Position numbers and translations under genes: made by a program
From: Alnus glutinosa
Taxonomy: Eukaryota; Streptophyta; Magnoliopsida; Fagales; Betulaceae
Direction: 5' to 3'
Assembly: GCF_958979055.1 (NCBI RefSeq)
Contig: NC_084894.1
Coordinates: forward strand, 2,733,001-2,797,000
DNA: 64,000 nucleotides
Shown here: positions 33,736 to 44,999 of the stretch, piece by piece
Layout: every line of letters starts with the position of its first letter
Position numbering within the stretch: position 1 is the first letter of the stretch
The notes under the pieces: generated by a model
Seen by the model: only the letters and a program-made list of their open reading frames with translations
Database searches by the model: none
What the model was told of the DNA's origin: nothing

Positions 33736-33847
33736 AAAAAAAAAAATAAAAAAAATAAAATAAAATAAAAAAAAAACAAAATAGAAGTCAATAGATTACA
33801 CTCAAGAAATAAATCTAAAACATAGTGTACCAAGCTCTGATACCAAT

Positions 33848-34942
33848 TGAAAATAAATATTGACTTCTAACAACCAAGTGTGTGTTTGTGTGTAACAAAA
33901 TATCTTAGATACAGAATATAAAGAAGACAAGATATTTGTTAACGAAATGGAAACTCTGTGAAGAGAAAAACCACTCTGGGGCAGCCAAATCCAGGATATC
34001 CACTATACCGAAAACAAAGCTAGTTACAAGACACTCGTGCTCACATACCCTTACGCAGTAGTCATACCTTTAATTCTGACACAAAGCCCATCATGAACGC
34101 TTCCCAACCAAGTCTCCTACTTGAAGAGGTCTTCAATGGATTCCTTTAGCTTAGAGCCGATCCCTAAGATAGACTTCACACAAACTGTTGAGCACACACC
34201 GGCAACGGCTTGAGAGCTAGCAGATCTTTGATTCTCCCTAAACACCCTCTCTAAGCACTATGGAATTCTATACAGAATTCATACACCAAGCCTAGGGCCC
34301 TCTATTTATAGGCTTACAGAAAACCTAAATCTGCTGAAATTCAAACTTTAGCTGTAGAACGTGCGAACAGAAGATAGCCACGTCCGGACGGTCTTCTGCG
34401 ACCGACTTTTAGAAACAGCGCAATTCTTTCCTTATCAGGTCCACGTTCGGACGGATTGGCCGAGCATCCGGACGGTCTTCGCTATAACTACTTTCTGCAT
34501 TCTAATGGAACACTAGAATATTCTAAAATGCTGGACAGCGTCCGAATGTGTTGCCACATCGTCCGGACGACTTGCAGAGACTTCCCTAACAGTGTCGACT
34601 TCTGAAATCCAATTCAATGTAGAATAATGATTCACCTAGTGTCCGGACGGTGTTGCTCTGTCATCCAGATGACTTCAACGTAATTTGCTAGACACTGCGG
34701 GGCGTCCAGACGCCTTCAAAGGCTCGTCCGGACAGTTGCACAGGAACCGGTTGATTTGGCTTGGAATTTGTAAGGAATCTTCATGGACATCTTCTAGAAG
34801 CTTGTGATCAGTCACATGCTTTGAAATGAACACTGTCCGAATACATGAAGACTCTGAATAAGAACCGATCATCCTGTTAATTTGCAACCATTACATAAAG
34901 TGTTTTTGTCATCCAGAATGAAGCCAACATAAAATACTAACA
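33848..34942 (-). repeat. Right (5') LTR of the Copia element
   Basis: 1095 bp, same ends as the left LTR. The PBS (complement of GCTCTGATACCAATT) adjoins at 33835-33847. Differences from the left LTR include CTCCGGGGGAGCC versus CTCTGGGGCAGCC and a short deletion near 34285. Confidence 0.9.
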
Positions 34943-34947
34943 GGGAC

Positions 34948-35430
34948 CACTGTGAGGATGCCGAGCATTTTTTGCTCTAGTCCGAGACTAACTGGAAAGT
35001 ACTCCACCCCTAGACTTTCAAGATGCCTCGATTCGGGACACGTAGGAATGTCGAACTTACGGTCCCAAGCAAGAAGCTGAATTGATAAGGATTGAGAACT
35101 AAATTCTTGAAGTTCTAAAATCCCCAATGAAAGCTGAGAGACCCAGCTAGGTCCCGGCGCCATGTTACAAAACTGTCTTTTTTGCCAAATCCAACTCCTT
35201 TTCCACCCTGGTGGTGTTCAGATCGGTATCCATGGTCATCCTTTTGGCCCGAGGAATCGAGCCTGGTGGCCAAACGGTCTTTAGCTTCATTAGCCTCAGT
35301 TAAGTCATTCAAAACCCGATCTAATGTTGCCTCAGATTCGCATACCCATGCCTTAAATGCATCACGCTGCTTTCGTCTCTCCGCGAGCTCTTCAACCAAG
35401 TTAACTTTGGCTTTTGATTCTTCGGCAAGC
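34948..35430 (+). mobile_element. LARD3, right part
   Basis: Resumes after the second GGGAC copy. Contains the antisense coiled-coil frame at 35115-35399. No LTR recognisable at its right end, so the element is truncated on both sides. Confidence 0.6.
35115..35399 (-). pseudogene. Antisense coiled-coil ORF of LARD3 (partial)
   Basis: Minus-strand frame VEELAERRKQRDAFKAWV, then ESEATLDRVLNDLTEANEAK and DRLATRLDSS. It is charged and helical with coiled-coil spacing. LARD2 encodes the related KSEVTLDRVLNDL and TAANGDKAQLAAELD at 58080-59265. In both elements this frame runs opposite to the LTR direction (for LARD3 inferred from repeat orientation). Extra ORFs, sometimes antisense, are known in the Tat/Ogre/Retand branch of plant Gypsy elements. 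The end of the frame here (after SSGQK) drifts out of homology, and an upstream stop at about 35430 interrupts it. Confidence 0.5.
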
Positions 35431-36575
35431 TAAGCTAGTGCTTCAACCGTTCGAACATTCGCCTCCCAAGCCTTCAAAAAAAATACAAACTCATAAAAAA
35501 TACAAATTTAATCATTTAACTAATATTCTATCATTACCTACATTTATTTACCCAATCAATCTACTAATCAGATGCCCCTTGTCGGTCCTCTCCATTTTAA
35601 TGGTTGAAAATTTTGGCTCATTTAAAAACTGGGAACATCGTACAAATTAGACAGTAGAATGCACCTCACAATTCAGGATTTTATGCTGGTATATACAAAT
35701 TTAGCTCTGCCTGAATTACTTTAGAATATTTTCTTTTGTTTTTTATTCCGTAAGTCTTTCTTGGGTTTGGTTGGGTTTGAATATTTTAATTTGATTAATT
35801 CTTTCCACAAGATGAAAAAGAAGGAAGAAGTTACTTTATATATATATATATATATTTTTTTTTTATTTGTGTAATGGAAGACCAATTATGCAAAGCTTAC
35901 ATAAAACTTGAAATTCATTCCATCTCACTTGCCTGGTAGTGGATGAAAGAAAAGACGAACAAATAGAAAAATAATGATAATAGCGAAAATAAAATCAAGA
36001 CAATAGATTTTACGTGGTTCGATTGATGTATGACTTATGTTCATAGGATAAAGTCTTAAGGACTACATTGTTCTCTTATTCAATTGATGAATTTACAATA
36101 AAGAGGGCTCTTATTTATAAGGAGGTGGAGAGAATATGAAAGATCAAATAAAATCATATTTAATTGCATTTAATTATGATTTGATAGATTACAATCAATT
36201 ATAATTAATGCTAAAATCAAATCCCAAAACAACGCATCCCACAATATATTCTAACAATGTATGTTTTTGTTGTCGAGAATAATAGAGCATTATAGCATAT
36301 AAGTGAAATTACATTCTTGAGTATAGCCGTTTTCTTCTGTTTTCACATTTCTTGAAGAATTATGTGCTCTCTCCTTTTATTTCACATTCCAATCCCCAAT
36401 TGCCCATTTTCCACAACTTGATGTATCAACTTGATTAATTAACTTTCTTCACAATGGTCATCACATTGAACTCAAATTGAAAATATGAAAACTAACAAAA
36501 CCTTAAATTATTCAAATTAATGATTGAGAAACCAAATTGATGATAGACTCTACAGCGACCGACTAATTGATAACA
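35431..36575. other. Intergenic with LTR-like remnant
   Basis: Holds a (TA)n run at 35838-35855. The segment 35930-36270 has TTTACGTGGTTCGATTGATG and TTACAATAAAGAGGGCTC motifs typical of Copia-type LTRs, but no second LTR or target duplication was found. From 36440 onward it is RLP 3'-flank DNA (CATTGAACTCAAATTGAAAA). Confidence 0.4.
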
Positions 36576-36579
36576 AACT

Positions 36580-37022
36580 CTAAAGTGACCAATGTGCAAT
36601 TTTAAAGAAAAAGATTATAAACCTATCTTTTTCGCGGTCTATGAAGTGAAAATATGCAACTCTCCACTTATAACTAATAACCAATGGACCACAAACCCCC
36701 CAAAAACCTATAATGAAGCCAAGAACCACAGTAATTGGAAACCATGGAATCCTATATCCATTGTCCTCATCCCGAATGTCTCTATTGTTGCTAACAATAT
36801 GGGCATATTCATGTGGAAGTGGAGGGCCACAAAGTCCAGGATTGCCCTCATATACAGAGGCATCAAAGCTCTGGAGCTGAGTGCCTGATGGCATTGGTCC
36901 ATGCAAATTGTTGTTTGCAATACTAAACTTAGCCAAGAAATGTAGACTACTTAGTTATGCTAGAATTTCGCCGGACAACTGATTTGCAAAGAGATTCAGT
37001 CTTTCCAAGTTTGTGAGCTCAG
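36580..37022 (-). pseudogene. RLP fragment C (C-terminal part only)
   Basis: Encodes SELTNLERLNLFANQLSGEI, a stop at about 36957, then FSIANNNLHGPMPSG, NPGLCGPPLPHEY and the membrane helix and tail ending FKIAHWSL, the same extended tail as P1. Homology ends sharply at GAGCTCAGAC (37013-37022), where the DNA switches to the last codons of the NEK fragment. It is a recombination product, not a gene. Confidence 0.88.
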
Positions 37023-37676
37023 ACTGGCAGTGTAGCCTAGCAGAATGGAATTTGAATGGTTCTTCACTTGTAATGTCACTAAGAATGTATTTATATTTTT
37101 AATATATTTTTTATATTAAGATTGACACGTGTCATTGTTCTATTGATGATGACGTGGCACTCTAACGGAATTCATCAAGTGTTTTGATGGAATTTGACTG
37201 CATGGACTAAATTGTTATTTCTGCGTGCCCCGAGGACCTCTAAATTATTTTTTATAGCACATGAACGATTTGTAATTTAAACCAACAATAGAAACTAAAT
37301 TTGCATTTATCCCCTTATTTTATTATGCATCCAACCGCTTAAGTTCTGTTTATTATGCCCTAATCCCCAATTGCACATTTTCCGCAACTGGATGAATCAA
37401 AATGACTCTAAAATTCAGCGAGGGAGACTATGCCGCACATAAAAATATCGAGAGGCTGTCACAATTGACCAAATAAGTTGTGGTTTTTCACCACGGACCA
37501 ACGGTAAATGGCAAAACAAACAAAGTAACTAAGATTAATTAATTTTCTTCACAATGGGGATCACATTGATTGAAAATTGAAAATATGAAAACAGACAAAA
37601 CCTTTGATTATTAGAATTGAAACTTGAGAAATCAAATTGATGACAGACTCTTAAGCGACCAAATTGATAACAGACT
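37023..37676. repeat. RLP 3' spacer with NEK tail, inverted duplicate of 5543-6213
   Basis: Starts with TGGCAGTGTAGCCTAGCAG, which reads TGSVA-stop on the plus strand and corresponds to the end of the NEK piece at 6191, and runs back to the end of pseudogene D. It carries no gene. Confidence 0.8.
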
Positions 37677-39904
37677 CTAAAGCGACCAATATGCAATTTT
37701 AAAGAATAAGATTATACATCTATCTTTTATGCGGTCCATGAATTGAAAATATGCAACTCTCCACTTATAACTTATAACCAATGGACCACAAACTCTCCAA
37801 AAACATGTAATGAAGCCAAGAACCACAGTAATGTGAAATCATGGAATTCTATGCCCATTGTCGTCATCATGAAAGTCTTTGTTGTTGCTAACAATATGGG
37901 CACACTCATGTGGAAGTGGCGGGCCACAAAATCCAGGGTTACCCTCATATGTAGAGGCATCAAAGCTTTGAAGCTGAGTCCTAATAGTATTGGTCCATGC
38001 AAATTGTTGTTTGCAACACTAAAATGAGACAAGAAATGTAGACTAATCAATGATGAAGGTATTTGGCCAAACAACCGATTTGCAGAGAGGTCTAATATTT
38101 CCAAGTTTGTAAGCTCAGACACTTGGTCTGGGATGCTGCCTGAGAAATTGTTATGACTAAGATCCAAACCATGAAGCATCTTCAAATTGCCGATCTCAAT
38201 GGGGTTGTTGCCATTAAGATTGTTTCTTCCAATAAGTATTGTTGGTCGCATGTTTGAGATAAAATTGTATTGTTGTTTACTTGATATACTTTTTTTCAAA
38301 AAAAAAAATGGTAAATCCAAATAATTATTGTTTACTAGAGCCTTTGGTGATACTAATGCTGGCAATGAACAAAGTTCCATTGGAAATTCACCTGAAATGA
38401 GGTTATTAAATAAGTCTAAACGAAAGAGCTTTGGAAGAGTCGATAAACAACTAGGAATTGAACCCCTGATACGATTGGAATTTAGATGTAGATATTCTAA
38501 CTTCTTAAGCTTAGATAGCCATATAGGCAATTCACCACTCAGTTGGTAGTCACCATGATCCAAATATCGAAGATTTTCAAATCCATTGGAACCAACTATA
38601 GTGTCATCACCTAGCATGGCCTCGTGTAGAAAATTACTTCCAAGGAGGACTGTACTGATCGAGTGTCTTGCAACACATCATAATCTTGATTGTGCATGTG
38701 ATATTTGTTAGCCAAAAGAAAGAAACTGAAAGGAAAAATAAGAATTTCAATTGAACTACCTCAGGCAAGTTTTGCCCCTCTAGTCGGTTTTTGCTCAGTC
38801 GATCTACTATTACGGACGTGCATGAGTAAAGACTAACTGGCAAGTTACCGGAGAAGTTATTAATCCCTAAATCAATTACAGTAAGTTGATGGAGACTAGA
38901 GAAATTAAGGGTAGAGATGTCTCCTTCAAAGAAATTGAACCGTAAAATCAATTTTGTAAGATTTGTGCAATTCATCAAAGTTGGGGGCAAAGAACCTATT
39001 AAGGAGTTCCCATCAAGAAGAAGGTGCTTTAACTTGGAGAGCTTTCCGATATTCATAAGGAGTTTACCGCTCAATTCATTTCCATAGAACTCGAGATCGA
39101 TGAGTTTTGTAAGTTTCACGATGTCAATACTAATGGGTCCTGAAGGATCATTGGAAGGTAAGGAAATTTCTTTTAACCTTGTTGCATTGAACATATCATC
39201 AGGAAGCGGTCCTGAGAGAGAGTTAAGACCTGCCTGGAAAACATTTAGTTTGGAACATGCCCCAAGTCCATTAGGAATATGGCCACTGTGATGATTATGG
39301 GAGAAATCGAGGAGGTTGACCAAAGAAGAATTAATGCAAGGAAATGAAGGAATAGGTCACAAGCCCATGAAACTATTGTTGCTGACATTGAGCTTGATCA
39401 ACCTCCATGCTCTTTGAAGGGATGAAGACTAGATTGTCTCGCTGAATTGATTACTAGATATGTCAACAATTTGAATGGAGGCAGGCCAACTAGATATATC
39501 TCCAAATTGATGGTTGTAGCTCAAATCAAGGACCTTGAGTTGATTCAAAGACGAAATTCCCTTAGGGAGAGGGCCCCAAAGCGAATTGTGAGAGATTGAG
39601 GTGGGAGATAAATGTGAGGTTTCCAAGAGAATGAGATATACTCCCCGTGCATGAGGCCTTTAGAAGATTACCAAATATGGGTGACTTGACGTTTATGATC
39701 ACAAGAAATGCCTTCCCAATGGCAACAATCATCGGAAGACCAATTTAGTGGAGCAGAAGACGTACGGTTGAAGGCTAAGGACAAGAGAGAGTGGCGGTCT
39801 ATTTGGTTGCCGGCATGATTCATGGAGAAAATCCTAAAACGACAAGTATAAATAATCATGTCAAGTGATAGTTCTAAACTTCTGTACAAGTCCAGTGGGG
39901 CCAT
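37677..39904 (-). pseudogene. RLP pseudogene D
   Basis: The family-specific LRR, island (with SSISSKQQ) and cap regions are all present, but broken. The signal-peptide and promoter region is replaced at about 39840 (no MPY-type start), TGG TTA reads TGG TAA near 39668, frameshifts lie near 39580, 39350 and 38630, and another near 37985 puts the C-terminus out of frame. After repair of the frame the tail would read FKIAYWSL. Its downstream flank contains the NEK tail. A frame inside (38617-37772, 281 codons) is long but only part of the gene. Confidence 0.9.
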
Positions 39905-39929
39905 AATTTCATCGAAAAGTATTAAAGCT

Positions 39930-40110
39930 CACCATCTTTTGATTTTTGATTTTTAATTTTTTGACTGGTATGGTTTGGAAGCACGTTTAACTTTCCAGGA
40001 AGAAAGTTTTTTTCCATATAACTTTCCATATATCTGGTCGTTGGTAAATTGAGAGTTTTAATATTTAGGGAATTGATCGCAAAAACGATGAAAATATAAA
40101 ACAATAAATA
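39930..40110. other. Intergenic, nothing recognised
   Basis: Short AT-rich spacer before the repeat copy at 40111. Confidence 0.4.
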
Positions 40111-40614
40111 ATCTATTTGTTTCAACGTAAAATGTTTTCGTCGTAAAATATTTTTAACGAAATCAGAAAAAATGATTTCATTGAAAATATTTTCATCGTT
40201 TGGCTTTTACGAAAAAATCATCAATGGCAAAAAACCATTGGTAATGAGATTTCGTCAATGGCCGGCGGGATTCCGACACAAATGGCATGATTTCGGCCTA
40301 TTTTGCCGGAATCCAGCCAGTTTCGCCAAATTCTAGCAATCGGATACAAAAAATCGGGGACCTTCAGTGTTAGATTCTACCTACCAACAAACTCCAATGC
40401 CCAACAATGGTGAATTCTCACAAACGTGTGTGCAAGAATAAAGAGTATAAATCCAGAAAATGATTTACGGTTTTCAAACCGTGAATCGTTTTTCAAAAAT
40501 TAAAAAGACTTTTACGGTCAAATTAAAAATAATTTTTATTGACCATCATTTTTTATTGCACCAAGTTCCAAAAATTAAATACAAAAAATATTTTAGGTCC
40601 AACAAAACGGAGCA
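40111..40614. mobile_element. Non-autonomous DNA element, copy of the 49465-50229 family (shorter)
   Basis: Ends TTTGTTTCAACGTAAAATG and (inverted) CAACAAAACGGAGC resemble those of the 49465 copy. Shared blocks are GTTTTCGTCGTAAAATAT, CCAACAAACTC, GGTGAATTCTCA and TTTTACGGTCAAA. It contains only a few of the GCCGGAATTCC-like repeats. Confidence 0.65.
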
Positions 40615-41103
40615 TAACCGAACCTGATGCCTTTAGCATGCGAATAGCTAGATTGACGTGGCTATGGAACCATCGTCATCTCTGTTGTCTCTCTCCCTTA
40701 ACAGTTTTTTTTTTATTTTACCGAGGTTTTCATAACTGACGTACGTCCCATTGTAACTCTAAAAGTCTTGGTCCTCTTGGCATGTCCCATGCAATATGCA
40801 TGCGTGCATGTCCCATTAATTCTCTCATGCACATAGGCGACAACAAAATCTAAGATCCAAGCTAGTTCCAAGATCCCCATCTTTTTCTGCCCGTTCTTTG
40901 TGTGAATAAGTTAAGTCTTCTTATAACTCCAAAAATAATTTGTAAAAGCAGTTTAATAGCAAACATGGGCATCACTTTTGCATAGCTTCAGTGTTATTGG
41001 TGATTACATTCAGATAAAGCTTCCATAACCTTATTGCCATGAACTTTCCTTCTGATTATTATTTATTTAATAATAAATAAAGATACAATATTCTCAACCA
41101 ATA
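40615..41103. other. Intergenic, no gene
   Basis: AT-rich; the block around 40900-40980 (TCTTCTTATAACTCCAAAAA) recalls the distal RLP 5' flank at 23870 and 50860. No coding seen. Confidence 0.4.
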
Positions 41104-41221
41104 ATTGAATCTGGACATGTACGTGTCATTATAATCAAATCTTAGAATTTGGTTTCCTTATTTGTGAGAATACTTTATTTCTAAGATTTGATTATAATGA
41201 CACGTACATATACATATTCAA
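41104..41221. repeat. Near-perfect fold-back repeat
   Basis: Perfect 29-base arms at 41119-41147 and 41179-41207 (GTACGTGTCATTATAATCAA with its inverted mate), extending imperfectly to about 45 bases each way, with a 31-base loop. It lies at the edge of the segmental duplicate and is absent from the paralogous edge at 8300. MITE-like or a hairpin precursor. Confidence 0.75.
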
Positions 41222-42670
41222 GTTAGAAAAATATGAAGTTAATATAAAGAATCCAATATTCTTACACTCCGCATCCAACTCACTAAACTCGATGCCGACC
41301 TCGTCATGCCGTGTCGGAAGGTTGAGCAAGAAAGAAGCCAAAAAAGGCTGCACAAGATAGGACACCAAGTCCATCATGCGCCACATCAATCATGGCGGTG
41401 CCGGTGCAATAAGTTGAATAAAATGACTCATTTACAAGTAAGGAACGATATGTTTGGCAAGTGGAGTGAATTAAACAAAATAGTGAAAAAATAATTTTTG
41501 AGTTAGTAAAAAGCAGTAGACACAATATAAAGTAAAAAGAATTTATATAGAAAAGTGAAAAAGTTTTGTATTGTAGTGGATTTTTTTTATTTGAATAGTA
41601 ATAAAAAATTATTGATATGATACAAAAAGTGAAAAAAAAAAAAAAAAAAAAAAAGTTTGAATTTTTTGATGTTGATTGTTTTTAAAAAATGTGAAAATAA
41701 AGTTGAAATTTTTTGCTTTGCTTGCCAAACAAGACATGATGTTCTTGGTGCTCAAAAGAGAGGCATTTAGGAAGTAGAGCCATGTATAGAGTATTTCCAA
41801 GTCAATTGCTTTAGTGGAAACCATCATTATTCATTGCTTCACTTCCATAGTAGAAATTACGAGATATTTGAATATTTTCTTAGTGAGATTTTAATCCCAC
41901 TATTCTGGAACTGTTGTGTTTGTTTGCAATCGTGAATACATAAATATGTGATCGTCATATTAGGTCTAAAAAATGCACATTTATGCATGACAATGAGATT
42001 CTGTCCATTTTAATGAGCTGGGCTAACTGAAGAGCTTTTTTAACCAACAATTGGTAATTTAAGGAGCTTGGGGGTCACCGTTGCTACTTGGTAGCTCAAA
42101 GAATGTGTAAATGAATAGTAGTTAAGCCATTTATTTATTTTGATAACTTTAGAAAGCTCTACTAAACTTGAGATGATAACGCGTTTGGATTCACCATTTC
42201 AGTTTGAATCGTTTCATTGTGGTCCAAATGCAAAGGATCATGCATATAGTTTCATCAGGTATAGGTGTAGTAACTCTCCTCGACCTAATCAATTCTTTAC
42301 GGCGAATAACCTTGAATTTATCAAATTTTACCCGGAATCAAAAATAACAGAGCGAGCTTTTCAATTCCGAAATTCAAAACCCCATAGACAATTGCAGGTT
42401 GGGACTAGGGAATCACAACCCAAAAAAGGAATACACCCCTCCAGTGAAAACTTGAACACATCCAACCGGAAACACACCGAACACAAGAACTGCTACAAAC
42501 TAGCAGAACTTACAACAGAACACAAAATGCAGCAAAACCTATTGCTGCACCAGACAACTACTACAAACCAACATAATTAACAACAATACTTACATACAAA
42601 CAACAACTGCTAAAACCAACACAGCCACTAAAAAAGCAACATGGTATCAATAATAGAACAAGCTTTCCCT
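41217..42670. repeat. 3' flank of gene E (duplicate of 8305-15970 without LARD1)
   Basis: Contains the empty LARD1 site AGTGG at 41813-41817, a local insertion with a poly(A) run (about 41460-41740) not present in the A flank, and a 146-codon plus-strand frame (42140-42580) starting MITLESSTKLEMITRLDSPF, the longest of three copies. The part after 42418 is the retroposon-like block also seen downstream of B. Confidence 0.75.
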
Positions 42671-42752
42671 TAAATTGCTCAAATTGAAACTTGAGAAACC
42701 AAAATTGATGACTGACCGTAAAGCAACCAATTGAAAACAGACTCTAAAGCAA

Positions 42753-44933
42753 CTAATATGCAATTTTGAAGAATAGGATTATACACCTATCTTTTACGTG
42801 GTCCATGAATCGGAAATACGCAACTCTCCACTTATAACTAATAACCAATGGAACACAAACTCCCCAAAAACCTGTAGTGAAGCCAAGAACCACAGTAATT
42901 GAAAACCATGGGATTTTATGCCCATTCTCCTCATCCCGAATGTCTCTGTTGTTCCCAACAATATGGGCACACTCATGTGGAAGTGGGGGCCCACAGAGTC
43001 CAGGGTTGCCCTCATATGCAAAGATATCAAAGGTCTGGAGCTGAGTGCCTGATGGTATTGGTCCATGCAAATTGTTGTTTGCAACACTAAAACGAGACAA
43101 GAAGTTAAGACTACTTAGTGATGCCGGAATTTCGCCAGACAACCGATTCGTAGAGAGGTCCAATCCTTCCAAGTTTGTGAGCTGAGACAATTGGTTCGGA
43201 ATGTTGCCTGAGAAATTGTTATGACTGAGATTCAGATGATGAAGCATCTTCAAATGGCCAATCTCAACGGGGATGTTCCCACTAAGATTGTTGAATGCAA
43301 GTAATATTGATGGTCGCAGGTTTGAGAGAAAATTGTATTGGGTAGTACTTGCTATTGTGTAAAAAACTGGTAAATCCAAATAACTGTTGTTATCTGGAGC
43401 CTTTGGTGACACTAATGCTGGCAATGAACAAAGTTGTTCTGGGAATTCACCTGAAATAAGGTTATCAGATAGGTCCAATTGGAAGAGCCTTGGAAGAGTC
43501 GACAACCAACTAGGAATTGAACCCGTGAAACGGTTGGAATATAGATTCAAGACTTCTACCTTCTTGAGCTTAGATAGCCATATGGGCAATTGACCTGTGA
43601 GTTGGGATTCACTAAGACTCAAAATTCGAAGATTTTCAAATCCATCATAACCAACTATAGTGTCATCACCTGGTATTGCCTCATGTAGAAAATTTCTTCC
43701 AAGGAGGACTATTGTGAGTGTCTTGCAACGAGTCAAAATCTCGATTGCGTTTGTGATATTGGTTAGCCTATTGTAAGCAAGGGAAATGAAAGACAAGAAT
43801 TTCAATTGAAGCACCTCGGGTTGGACTTGTCCCTCTAGTTGGTTTCGGGCTAGTCGGATCGCAATTAGGGACTTGCATGAGTAGAGGCTTACTGGCAAGC
43901 TACCTGAGAAGTTATTGGCCCCAAGGTCAATTACAGTAAGTTGATGAAGACCAGAGAAATTGAAGAAAGACACGTCTCCCTCAAAGAAATTGATCCGTAA
44001 AATCAATCGTGTGAGATTTGTGCAATTCATCAAAGATGGGGGCAATGAACCTGTTAAGGAGTTTGAATGAAGGATCACGTGCTTCAATTTGGAAAGCTTT
44101 CCAATATTCTCAGGGAGCTTGCCACTCAATTTATTGACATACAATTCAAGGTTGGTGAGTTTGACAAGGTTCACAATGTCACTGCTAATGGGTCCTGAAA
44201 GATCATTGGAAGGTAATGAGATTTCTTCTAACCCTGTTGCATTGTATATATCATCAGGAAGAGGACCGAAGAGAGAGTTAAAACCTGCCCGAAAAACCTT
44301 TAATTTGGAACATGCCCCTAGTCCACTAGGAATATGGCCACTATGGAGATTATGGGAGAAATCGAGGAGCTTAACAATGGTAGAATTGACACAAAGAAAG
44401 GAAGGAATAGGGCCGATGAAATTATTGTTGCTGGCATTGAGCTCGATTAACCTCCATGCTCTTTGAAGGGATGAAGACTGGAGTGTCTCGCTGAAGTGAT
44501 TGCTAGATACGTTAACGATTTGAATGGAGGCAGGCCAGCCAGATATATCTCCAACTAGATGGTTGTAGCTCAAATCAAGGACCTTGAGTTGATTCAAGGA
44601 CAAAAACAATCCCTTAGGGAGAGGCCCTGAAAGAGAATTGTGAGAGAGATTGAGGTGGGAGAGCTGTGTGAGGTTTCCAAGAGAGGAAGATATACTCCCA
44701 GTGAGGCCTTTAGAAGGTAACCAAATATGGGTGACTTGACGTTTATGATCACAAGAAATGCCTTCCCACCGGCAACAATCAATGGAAGACCAATTTAGTG
44801 GAGGAGAAGACATATTGTTGAAGGCTAAAGACGAGAGAGAGTGACGGTCTATTTTATTGCAAGCATGATTCATGGAGAAAAGGCCAAAGAGAAACAAAAT
44901 GAAGAGGAGATGATGAGGCGTTAAATCTAGCAT
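42753..44933 (-). CDS. RLP gene E: intact LRR receptor-like protein, PSY1R/RLP2-3-like, 726 aa
   Basis: A single open exon. The signal peptide MLDLTPHHLLFILFLFGLF is followed by an LRR cap with CCRWEGISC (about 54-62), about 18 LRRs, an island at about 502-543 (LPALVSPK ... LDLPVF ... TIASTTQYNFLSN), four further LRRs, NPGLCGPPLPHEC (from 643), a membrane helix (about 676-699) and a 27-residue tail ending FKIAY. No kinase domain. It differs from B throughout the LRR surface and in the island, while the LRR cap, the C-terminal cap and the tail are nearly the same. Likely a cell-surface sensor needing a partner kinase, as for B. The start has no upstream alternative, and a TATA motif lies at the family's usual distance. 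Could be developmental (PSY/PSK-like peptide) or defence-related; the sequence does not decide. Confidence 0.93.
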   Translation of the reverse strand: MLDLTPHHLLFILFLFGLFSMNHACNKIDRHSLSSLAFNNMSSPPLNWSSIDCCRWEGISCDHKRQVTHIWLPSKGLTGSISSSLGNLTQLSHLNLSHNSLSGPLPKGLFLSLNQLKVLDLSYNHLVGDISGWPASIQIVNVSSNHFSETLQSSSLQRAWRLIELNASNNNFIGPIPSFLCVNSTIVKLLDFSHNLHSGHIPSGLGACSKLKVFRAGFNSLFGPLPDDIYNATGLEEISLPSNDLSGPISSDIVNLVKLTNLELYVNKLSGKLPENIGKLSKLKHVILHSNSLTGSLPPSLMNCTNLTRLILRINFFEGDVSFFNFSGLHQLTVIDLGANNFSGSLPVSLYSCKSLIAIRLARNQLEGQVQPEVLQLKFLSFISLAYNRLTNITNAIEILTRCKTLTIVLLGRNFLHEAIPGDDTIVGYDGFENLRILSLSESQLTGQLPIWLSKLKKVEVLNLYSNRFTGSIPSWLSTLPRLFQLDLSDNLISGEFPEQLCSLPALVSPKAPDNNSYLDLPVFYTIASTTQYNFLSNLRPSILLAFNNLSGNIPVEIGHLKMLHHLNLSHNNFSGNIPNQLSQLTNLEGLDLSTNRLSGEIPASLSSLNFLSRFSVANNNLHGPIPSGTQLQTFDIFAYEGNPGLCGPPLPHECAHIVGNNRDIRDEENGHKIPWFSITVVLGFTTGFWGVCVPLVISYKWRVAYFRFMDHVKDRCIILFFKIAY

Positions 44934-44999
44934 GGTTCTTCTTTAGTATGTCAAACCAGAAGAAAAATGGATATTAAGTAGTCCTAAAATTACACCTTG

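Larger units (their letters stand above)
27976..34942 (-). mobile_element. SIRE/Maximus-like Copia element lacking pol, nested in LARD3
   Basis: A 6967-bp element in minus orientation with long LTRs, target duplication GGGAC (27971-27975 and 34943-34947), a PBS reading TTGGTATCAGAGC on the minus strand next to the right LTR (the initiator-Met type used by Copia elements), and a polypurine tract AAGGGGGAGTT next to the left LTR. The interior (4.8 kb) holds broken gag and a 3'-end ORF but no protease, integrase or reverse transcriptase. It is a non-autonomous deletion derivative. Its LTRs differ by scattered substitutions and small indels, more than those of LARD1, so it is older. Confidence 0.92.

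Noticed and set aside
35930..36270. Complete Copia or TRIM element
   Set aside because: Only LTR-like motifs on one side; no second LTR, PBS or target duplication seen, so only a remnant is noted.
37772..38617. 281-codon open frame as a short functional RLP
   Set aside because: It lacks signal peptide, LRR cap and membrane helix, ends in a shifted frame after FSVANNNLHGPI, and is only part of pseudogene D.
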